Assembly (NCBI GenBank): GCA_958427895.1
Contig: CAUADW010000069.1
Location: 1-9,154 of the forward strand
DNA length: 9,154 nt
DNA from: an uncultured Collinsella sp.
Lineage (GTDB): Bacteria; Actinomycetota; Coriobacteriia; Coriobacteriales; Coriobacteriaceae
Direction: 5' to 3'
Position 1 is the stretch's first letter; each line of letters begins with the position of its first letter. The notes under the pieces were generated by a model. It was not told the DNA's origin and did not search any database. It saw nothing but the letters and a program-made list of their open reading frames with translations. Positions 1-7,900 of this stretch are shown here, piece after piece. Position numbers and translations under genes: made by a program.

Positions 1-701
1 GCGACGAGCTGCAGGAACGAGCCCTCGCGCTCGAGGCGCGCAACCGCGATCTTGCTGACCGCCAGGACTACGAAGTCGAACTCGCGACACTCGCCGAGCG
101 AGCCCGTATCGCGCGCGAGATTCACGATAACGTCGGCCACCAGCTCACGCGCGCCTCGCTGCAGGCCGAGGCCCTGCGCGTCGTGCACGCCGACGAGCCC
201 AGGGTTGCCGCCGATTTCACCGACGTCAAACGCACGGTTGACGAGGCGCTCCAACTCGTGCGCGCCAGCGTCCACGCGCTCAACGACAATGCGACTGACC
301 TCTCCGTGCAGCTCGAGCGCATCGTTGAAGGCGCACGCTCGGACAGCGGTCCGCAGATTGAGCTTGAGGTTTTGGCCGAGCATACACCCGCCAACGTCGC
401 CAACTGCTTTGCGGCAGTGCTACGCGAGGCGCTTTCCAACGCCATGCGCCACGCCCATGCCAAAACCATTACCGTGCGGTGCATGGAGCACCCATCGTTT
501 TACCAGCTCATCGTTACCGATGATGGAACGGGCGGGGTTCGAACAGGCGCCCGCAGCGCCACAGGGGGTATGGGGCTCGCCTCCATGCGCGAGCGTGTCG
601 AGGCACTTGGCGGCACTTTCACTGCCGGCTCGCGAGTCGGCGCCTCCGGATGGCGCGTGTTTGCCACCATTCCCAAGCAGCAAGGAGATGAGGGCCGATG
701 A
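1..701 (+). CDS. Sensor histidine kinase, HisKA_3 (NarX/DesK/LytS-like) type, 3' part
   Basis: The frame is open from base 3 to the TGA at 699-701, so 232 residues are visible and the N-terminal sensor lies upstream of the window. Residues 1-40 look like a helical, charged linker. The H box RARIAREIHDNVGHQL follows, with the phospho-accepting His at residue 41 (codon 123-125). The N box is REALSNAMRHA, with Asn at residue 146. The G1 box DDGTGG starts at residue 173 and the G2 box GGMGLASMRERVE at residue 188. The order HisKA_3 dimerisation/phosphotransfer then HATPase_c is standard for kinases paired with LuxR-type regulators. An internal GTG at 183 lies after the H box, so it cannot be the true start. 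The stop overlaps the next gene's start by 4 bases (ATGA), which indicates translational coupling with its regulator. The stimulus cannot be inferred because the sensor is missing. Confidence 0.93.
   Translation, partial: DELQERALALEARNRDLADRQDYEVELATLAERARIAREIHDNVGHQLTRASLQAEALRVVHADEPRVAADFTDVKRTVDEALQLVRASVHALNDNATDLSVQLERIVEGARSDSGPQIELEVLAEHTPANVANCFAAVLREALSNAMRHAHAKTITVRCMEHPSFYQLIVTDDGTGGVRTGARSATGGMGLASMRERVEALGGTFTAGSRVGASGWRVFATIPKQQGDEGR
682..687 (+). promoter_or_regulatory. Ribosome binding site of the response regulator
   Basis: AAGGAG lies 10 bases before the ATG at 698, inside the end of the kinase gene. It supports that start over later ones and fits the ATGA overlap. Confidence 0.75.
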
Positions 702-1327
702 GGCTCATAGTTGTCGACGACGACCATCTGGTGGTCGATTCACTCAAGATTATCCTGGGCGCTCAGCCGCAGATAGAGGTGGTGGGCACCGGTGCCGACG
801 GCGACGACGCGGTCGCGCTCTACGCCGAGCACGCACCCGACATCGCACTGCTCGACATCCAGATGCCGAAGCGCGACGGACTTTCGGCGGCACGCGAAAT
901 CCTTGAGCGCGATCCCGCGGCGCGCGTGGTGTTTCTGACGACGTTTTCGGATGACGAGTACATTGTGTCGGCGCTCAAGTTGGGCGCCCGCGGCTACCTG
1001 ATTAAAACCGATGTCGCCGCCATTCCGCCAGCGTTGGCGCAGGTCATGGATGGCAAACGCGTGCTCGAGGGAAAGGCGATCGAGGACATCGATTTTGACG
1101 GAACGGGCGTCGAGGCGGGCACGACCCGCCGGCCCGCGGCCTTTGTCAGCCTGACCGACCGCGAGTTCGAAGTCGCAGAGCTCATCGCCCGCGGCCTCGA
1201 CAACAAGGAGATTGCCGCCACCGCCTATATGGGCGAAGGCACCGTGCGCAACCACATCAGCTCAATCCTTGCCAAAATGGGCCTGCGCAACCGCACCCAA
1301 ATCGCCATCGCCTATCTGCGAGGCTAG
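698..1327 (+). CDS. Two-component response regulator, NarL/FixJ (LuxR) family
   Basis: This is a complete 209-residue DNA-binding response regulator, the cytoplasmic partner of the overlapping kinase. The receiver domain (about residues 1-120) shows the acidic pocket D7-D8-D9, the phospho-acceptor D53 in LLDIQMP, the switch Thr T81 and the conserved K103 in the YLIK motif. A linker of about 30 residues leads to a C-terminal GerE/LuxR helix-turn-helix (about 150-207). That domain has the typical SLTDREFEVAELIARG start and a recognition helix around GTVRNHISSILAKMGL. Length and domain order are normal for the family. The start at 698 is fixed by the first receiver strand, the AAGGAG site and the ATGA overlap. 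The stop at 1325-1327 is followed 30 bases later by palindrome A1, which may help end the transcript. Target genes are unknown; autoregulation and control of a nearby transporter are common in this family. Confidence 0.95.
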   Translation: MRLIVVDDDHLVVDSLKIILGAQPQIEVVGTGADGDDAVALYAEHAPDIALLDIQMPKRDGLSAAREILERDPAARVVFLTTFSDDEYIVSALKLGARGYLIKTDVAAIPPALAQVMDGKRVLEGKAIEDIDFDGTGVEAGTTRRPAAFVSLTDREFEVAELIARGLDNKEIAATAYMGEGTVRNHISSILAKMGLRNRTQIAIAYLRG

Positions 1328-1357
1328 CCGCTGGCTGCCGCCAATTTGATGCCATTT

Positions 1358-1511
1358 CAAAACTATGCCGGTTTACTACGATGAACCGCATATCTCCGAC
1401 CACGGCAAATTGCGCACTTACAAAACCGCAGGTAGAACACTTGCGATATTTGCAAAAATGCGGGTGTGGTCAGGAATCTCGGATTCATCGTAGTAAACCG
1501 GCATAGTTTTG
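1358..1511. repeat. Nested palindrome A1 (154 bp), subfamily A
   Basis: The outer arms 1358-1385 and 1484-1511 are perfect 28-bp reverse complements. A short middle stem pairs GACCAC (1398-1403) with GTGGTC (1466-1471). The core around 1422-1446 resembles the inner hairpin of the other copies, but its loop reads GGTAGAAC where the others read the complementary direction, and its inner stem is weak. The 19 bases from 1353 and the 18 bases from 1498 recur unchanged in A2. No protein is credible here. It could be a REP/MITE-like element or a structured terminator. Confidence 0.9.
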
Positions 1512-1543
1512 TTCGGGCGGCCCTGCACGAGTGTCTCCGCCAG

Positions 1544-1590
1544 CCTCGCGGGACCAAAATGAGCCGTTTTCCTCCGTCCCCAATGGATCA
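1544..1590 (+). repeat. Linker repeat L1
   Basis: An intergenic motif with core CCGTTTTCCTCCGTCCCC, preceded by CCTCGCG and CCAAAATGA and followed by GGATCA. Related copies lie at 8367-8402 and 8596-8642 in the same orientation. Each copy sits 12-27 bases upstream of a nested palindrome, here B1. Confidence 0.8.
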
Positions 1591-1602
1591 GCCGAAACCG
1601 CC

Positions 1603-1764
1603 CGCCACGAAATCGGCCCATCTACTACGTTTGACTCGATACCCCTGACCATACCTTCGTTTTGAACAAAACCGCAGGCGTTCTACCTGCGGTTTTGTTT
1701 TTGCGCTTTTCGGCATGGTTGGGGGTAAGGGGCTAAACGTAGTAGATGGGCCGGTTTCGTGGCG
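1603..1764. repeat. Nested palindrome B1 (162 bp), subfamily B
   Basis: The outer arms 1603-1632 and 1735-1764 match at 29 of 30 positions as reverse complements, and the one difference is a G-T wobble. The middle stem is 1641-1652 with 1715-1726. The inner hairpin is perfect: 12 bp at 1667-1678 with 1686-1697 and a 7-base loop. The three tiers are nested with little spare sequence. B2 is the second copy of this type. Confidence 0.92.
1667..1702 (+). terminator. Terminator-like inner hairpin of B1
   Basis: A perfect 12-bp stem with a 7-base loop (1679-1685) is followed by TTTTT at 1698-1702. The A-rich left side gives a U-run on the opposite strand too. It lies between the convergent regulator and adhesin genes, so it could stop transcription from both sides. 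Confidence 0.6.
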
Positions 1765-1783
1765 CGCCCTCCTCCCCAACGCA

Positions 1784-1825
1784 CAAAAGCGCCACCACGG
1801 AGGAGGGAGATGCCTCCGTGGCGGC
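1784..1825 (-). terminator. Probable intrinsic terminator of the adhesin gene
   Basis: Read on the - strand, a 13-bp stem with one mismatch (1825-1813 with 1803-1791) is followed by GCTTTTG. It lies about 75 bases after the adhesin stop codon. The U-run is short, so termination may be partial. Confidence 0.6.
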
Positions 1826-1862
1826 TGGGGGTAGGAGTAGGTCGGGATTTAGCCCTGCCGGC

Positions 1863-1888
1863 CGCCCGGGGCCTTTTGGCCCCGGGCG
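1863..1888 (-). other. GC-rich hairpin behind the adhesin stop codon
   Basis: An 11-bp perfect stem (1863-1873 with 1878-1888) and a TTTT loop. There is no U-run on either side. It may be an RNA-end-protecting hairpin or part of a two-hairpin terminator with the stem at 1791-1825. Confidence 0.55.
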
Positions 1889-1900
1889 CTGTCGACGTGC

Positions 1901-4900
1901 CTAGCGCTTACGGATACCCCAGACCAGGGCTCCGACGCCGGCCATGGCGATGACAAATGTCATAAGCAGAGCGGCGGCCTGCTGGTCACCCGTGGTGGGC
2001 AGGAAACCCTTGACCGTCTTGACGATATTCGTCACGGTCTTGGGCGTGCCGGGATCGGGCGTCGACACGGGCGTCTCGGGCTTCTTGTACGTGTTGTTGA
2101 ACACGATACCCTCGACGCTCTTGTCGCCCTTGGCAAAGGCGACGCTTGCCTTGAGGCTGCCCTCGCCGTCATCGACCACGTTGACGGTCGCGGTAAAGAC
2201 GGACTTGTCATAAGTCATACCGGTCTCGTCGCCCTTGACCTCGCTGATGGTGTAGACGTACGTTCCGGGCTCGTCGTACTCGAACTTGTCGAAGTTGATC
2301 TTGCCGTCGGCATCGTTGGTGACGGTGGACTCGATGCCCTCGCCAACGAACTTAAAGCTGAACTCGTCCTTCTTGAGCTCGCGTCCCTCGAGCACCTTGA
2401 TGGCGCCGATGGAGACTTGGGTGGGCATGGCGTGATACTTGTTGGTAAAACCAGCCGACTCGGTGGTTCCCTCGAGCTTGTGCGTCACGGCCAGCGTGCC
2501 ATCGCCGTTGTCAGAGACGGTGGCCACGACGGTGTAGGTCGTACCGTCATAGGTGACGCCCTTGTACAGGCCGAGCGCATTGGGGCAAGCCTCGCGCAGC
2601 GTGTACGTGTGCGTGCCGGGCGCCTCGTAGCGGATCGGGCTCAGTGTCACAGTGCCGTTGGCGTCGTTGGTGCCGCTTGCGACAACCACGTCGTCCTCGA
2701 GCAGATCGAACGTGAACTCGCCGACTGCAAGGTCGCGTCCGGTCAGACGCTTGACCGTCTTGACCTGATCGGTCACGGACGAATCGGTAGGCGTTACGCT
2801 GTAGGTGTTGGTGAACGTGAAGGCAGCACCGTCGTCGCCTTCGCGCTTGACGCTCAGATGTCCGGCGCCGTCGTCAGTCACGGTATAGGAAACCTTGCGC
2901 GTGGCGTTGGCATCGTTGGTCACGCCAGGGGCGCTGCCGGTCTCGGTCACCGTATAGGCAAAGGTGTGCGAGCGCGGAGCGGTGGGGGCCGCAGGCTCGG
3001 ACTCGTCGACATTGGCGTCAGCGGCGGGGTCGGCCTCTTCAGCCTCTGCCTCGTCGGCCTCGGCCTCGTCAGCTTCGTCCGCCTCGGCCTTATCGGTCGC
3101 ATCGTCCGTCACGCCCAGAGCGCGGTTGAGGTCCTCGAGCGTAAAGTGGATCTTGCCAAAGTCCACGTTACCGGCTGCGTCGTTGGTTACGGTCGTGCGC
3201 TCGGGCATCGGGGCACCTGCCTCGTCGGCGGTCACGGTAAAGGTGAACTTACCCGTGATGTCGGCCGGGGTCAGGCCCTCGGCAACCTGGAGCTTCTTAG
3301 TACCGGTGAGCGCGGCATCCACGGCGTCGGCGCCGTAGACGTTCTCGAACAAGGGCTCGACGCCGCCGTAGTCGACCGTCGCCGTCAGGGTACCGTCACC
3401 GTTGTCGACGACGATAACCTTAAAGCCAAAGCTCCACGTTGTAGCGGAAACGCCATTCGGCAGCCCGAATAAATCTTCGTAGGCCGTGTAGTTAATGGTC
3501 CAGGCAAGCTTGCCGTCCTTATCGGTACGATAAGCAAGCCCAGCAGCCTCAAGATTAGCAAGCATCTTGGTGTCGTAGTGCAGCGTATCAAAGCTCACGT
3601 GCCCGCCGATATTGGGCTTGAGGTTTTCGTATGCCACAAGCTCACCCTGATAGGCGATGCCGAACCAGAACTCGCCGTCGGCCATCGGGCGACCGGTCAG
3701 AGTCTTGGTGGCAACGACCTGAGCAGCGGTGCCACCAGGCGTGTTGGTCGTAGCGCTGTAACTGTTGTGGAACGGCACCAGGGCCTTCTCGACCTTGTTC
3801 TCGCCACTCTTGTGGACCGTCTCATGCGTGCCCTCGGGACCACCGGAAACGGTCGTCGTAGCAGTGAGCGTACCGGCGGTGTCGTCGACGATGGCGATCG
3901 TCACCGTGCGTACGGCGTCATCGTAGGTGTAACCGGGCTGGCCGTCGTTCTTTTCGGCCACGGTGTACTTGAAGGTCTTGCCGGCGTCAGCTTGCGTAAA
4001 TTTAACCTCATGACCAGCCAGAATGTCGATCAGTCCGACCGTTCCCTCTATCGTTGCGGGGGACTCGAAGTTGTTGGCCCCGGGCAGCAGGCCAAGTGCG
4101 CTAGCCGAATCATCGTCGGCGGGCGTCACGGTAAAGGTGAATTGACCCTCGGTCATGGGACGTCCGCAGAGGGTCTTGCTGAGCTTGAGGCCGCCGGCCG
4201 CGGCGTAATCGAGCTCAGTGCGGTACATGTTGGTAAAGCGTCCGTTTTCCTTCTTGGTGACGTTTGCGGTCAGGTTGCCCTCACTGCCCTCGGTCACGGT
4301 CACTTCGGCGGTCGCGACGTGGGAGTCATACGTCATGCCAACCGTATTACCCGCGTTCTCGCGGATCTCGTACTTGTAGGTTCCGGCAGCCGTGTAGCGA
4401 ATCTTGCCGAACTTGATGGCGGCAATGCCGTCCTTCGCGTCGTGCTTGCTCACGGTTACGGTCGCAGGATCGGGTAGCGGGGCGCCATCGGGGGCGGTAA
4501 TGGTAAAGCTAAACTCGTCCCCATCCGTCCACTCGCGGCCGTCGATGGCCTTGCTCAGGTCAAAGTCGAGCTCTGCATCGAGCGGGGTTACGCTGTAGGT
4601 GTTCTTGAAGGTCGCAGCCTCGGGGTCCTTCAGGACATGCTCGGCCTTGAGGGTGCCGTCGCCGTTGTCCGTGATGGTGGTCTCGATGGTGTACTTGGCG
4701 TCACTGTAGGTGATGCCCTTGCTGGTGGTTCCACCGTTGACCTCGCGCAGCGTGTAGGTGTGCTTGTCGGGCTTGTCGTAGGCAATCTTGTCCATGGCAA
4801 TCGTGCCGTCAGCAGCGTTGGTACCCTTGGCGACGACCTCGTCGCCCTCGACCAGCTCAAAGGAGAACTCACCTTCCTTGAGCTCACGCCCGGTCAGGAC

Positions 4901-7900
4901 CTTGTTCGCGGTGATCTGGTCGGTAACGCTCGTCTCGACAGGCGTCACGTTATAGGTATTGGTGAACGTAAATGCCACATCGCCGTCCGGCTTGCGGGAT
5001 ACGCTCAGATTGCCCTTGCCGTCATCGGTCACGGTGAAGGAAACCGTGCGTGAAGGCCTGTCGTCGTTGGTCACGCCAGCGACCTCGCCGGACTCGGTCA
5101 CGGTGTAGGTAAAGGTGTGCTCGCGCTTCTCGGGCTTCTCGCCCAGAGCCTTGTTAAGGTCGTCGAGCGTAAAGGTGATCTTGCCAAAGTCGACCTTGCC
5201 CTTGGCATCATTGGTTACGCTCGCGTTCACGGGCATGGGTGCACCCTCTTCACCGGTCACGGTAAAGGTGAACTTGCCGGCAATGTCAGCCGGGGTCAAG
5301 CCGTCGGCGACCTGCAGGTTCTTGATGCCCGCAAGCGATGCCTCGGCAGCATTCGTGGTGTAGGCGTTCTTGAACTCGATGTTCTTGACGTCCTTGGCGC
5401 CCCTCAGCTCGTGCGTAGCGACCAGCTGGCCCTTGCCGTTATCGGCAATGGTCGTCACGACAGTGTAGACCGTATTGTCGTAGGTGATGCCGCCGGCGTC
5501 GCCCTTGACCTCGCGCAGCTTGTAGGTATGCTGGCCGATCTCGGTGTACTTGATGGCGCTGAACGTCACCTTGCCGTCGGCGCCGTTTGCAACGGTCTCG
5601 ACAGGCTTAACTTCCTTGCCCATGACTTCGAGCAGCTCAAAGCTGAACTCGCCTTCCGCCAAGTCGCGCCCGGTCAGGGACTTGGCCACGGCAATCTGGT
5701 CGGTAACGCTGGACTCAACAGGATCCGAAGCGTAGACGTTCTTGAACTCGGTCTCACCCGAGGTCACCTTCACGTCAGCGCTCAGTTCGCCCTTCTTATT
5801 GGGCCTCACCGTCACGGTGATCTCCGCGACGTTACCGCTGTAGGCGATGCCGTCAATCGTGGTCCCGGCGTGCTTTTCACTGACCTTATAGACGTACGTG
5901 CCAGGTTTGGTGTATTCGATCGTACCGAAGTCGATGGCAGCCTTGCCCCGGGCGTCCAGGTCGGCCTTGCGCACGATCGCAGTCGTAGTCGTAGGCATCG
6001 GGGCGCCGTTCTCGGACGTCAGGCCAAACTCAAACGCGTCAGCATTCGTCCGGTCGCGACCCTCGAGCACCTTGGTCAGACCAAAGCTGGCCTTGGTGTT
6101 CACCATTGCCGGCGTCATGTCATACGCAAAGCTGATCTTACCGTTGTTGCCCAGGTAGGAATTGACATGCGTCGCGGTCGCCTTGGCGGACACGTTATTC
6201 CACTTGGGGTTGAGAACGTCGGTCGCGGTACCAGTGTTGTTGCCGCCCACGCTCTTCTTGGTGGTGTGGAGCTCATCGATAAAGGCCAGGCGCGCGGTTC
6301 CCACGCTAAACGACAGGTTTCCTTCCTTGTCGGCAACTATAGCGCCGTCAAACTTGGTAGCGTCGCCACCGATGAACTCGATGACGGCGGTGGTGGGCTT
6401 GGCCTCGTTGTTCGAGCCCTGCTCCTCAAACTCATCCTTGTAGTAATAGGTGCCTTTCTCTGCCAGTGAATTCTTTGCAGGCTGTGTGCAGTCCTTGTCC
6501 GTGTAAATGGGGGTCTGCTTCTGGAAGTAGTAGTAGCGGTTGGTATCGGCCGGCTCAAAGTTCGCAACCGTATCACCCAACGCACCGGTCTTCCACTTGT
6601 TTGCGTAGAAGCTCACGGTCTTGCTGCCATCGTCGGCAACGGTCGTATTCTTTTCGATGTAAGCCTTGAGCCCCGTGACCTCCTCAGGCGTAAATAGGTT
6701 GTCGAGCGCAACACTCTTCACGCTCGAAGCATACTTCACCTGGATGGGCTTAACGTTGTCGACCGAAAGCTTGCCGTCTACGGTCTTAAAGTGGCTCAGC
6801 GGAATCAACGACGCAGGAATGTTAACCGTTACGATATCGCCCTTCTGGGGATTGTCATCGCCGGCACGCTGCACGGTAATGAGCAGGTCTTTTGCCTTGC
6901 CGGTGAACTCGTAGGTGTCGGTATTGGTTTCTTTATTGACCGTTTTGTCCGTCTTGGTAACCGGTGTGCCGTTGATGACGACTTCGGTAAATCCATCAAC
7001 CTGCATAAAGTCGCCCAGCTCGTCGGTAAACGTGATGTAGCCGGACTTGGTCTCGTCGTAGCCCTTATGGATTTCGGTCGGATAAGGCGCCTCCGATGTG
7101 ATGGCCTGAGAGATGTCGTCGAAGACCTTCTTGAGCTCTTCGGCATTGGTCGCCGACTTATAGTAGTCGGAGTTTTCCGCACGCGTTCCGTGAATATTCC
7201 ATGCCGTGGCATTGGGGTAGTTGCTCGAAACGGCCTGCATGAACTTGTTCTCTTTTTGGCTTTTTCCCGAATCCTGGATACCAGCGCTGGGGTCCGCGCC
7301 GTCAAAGATGCCGATAGTATAAACGGTGGCCTTGCCGTCCTTCATATTCTTAGCAGCTGTCACGGCAGCGTTAGCGACACCCGCATCGAATTTATTTTGC
7401 TTTGTTGGCGTACCGTCGGTAAAGAACACAATAATCTTCTTGGCGTCTTTGCGACCATAAGTGGTAGTGATTTTCTCGGCCAGCTCTAGGCCATAGTCGG
7501 CGCGCGTGGCGCCGGCAGGCTGAATTTTATTAATTGTATTCTTCTTGAGATCATCCGCATTGCTGCCGGAACAGTAGGTCAATTCTTTCATAACCTGGGT
7601 GTAATTGTAGGAGTACCCTCCGTCGCGATACATATTGTTGCCGATATCGTTGGACTTCTTGCCCGCAAACTTAACAATGGCAACCCTATGCTGCCTATCG
7701 ACGCCCTCGATGCTCTCATTTTGTTTTGCGATGGTATCGATAAAGCTGTTCGCAGCGTTCTTCAGTGCATCGATACGCTTGGTGCGATCTCCGCCACCCA
7801 TAGGATCATCCATCGAGCCAGATGCATCCAGCACCATCACGATGTCGAGCGGCGTAGTAACCGTCACGGTTGAATTAGACGTCGAGGACATGGCCGAAAG

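Noticed and set aside
183..701. A separate 172-residue protein starting at the GTG at 183.
   Set aside because: The same frame is open upstream to the window edge and contains the H box with the phospho-accepting His, so it is one kinase gene.
52..906. A 284-codon frame overlapping the kinase and regulator.
   Set aside because: Its translation is Ser/Arg/Pro-rich without domains and is a frame-shifted shadow of two confidently identified genes.
1358..1764. A CRISPR array or integron attC sites.
   Set aside because: There are no regular short direct repeats with unique spacers, and no cas or integrase gene. The units are palindromes of two types.
2417..6469. Long open frames on the + strand opposite the adhesin (2417-3472, 3578-4477, 5117-6469), up to 450 codons.
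   Set aside because: They are antisense to a well-supported gene with clear domains. Their translations are low-complexity Val/Gly/Arg-rich and repeat wherever the stalk repeats, as expected from GC-rich codon bias.
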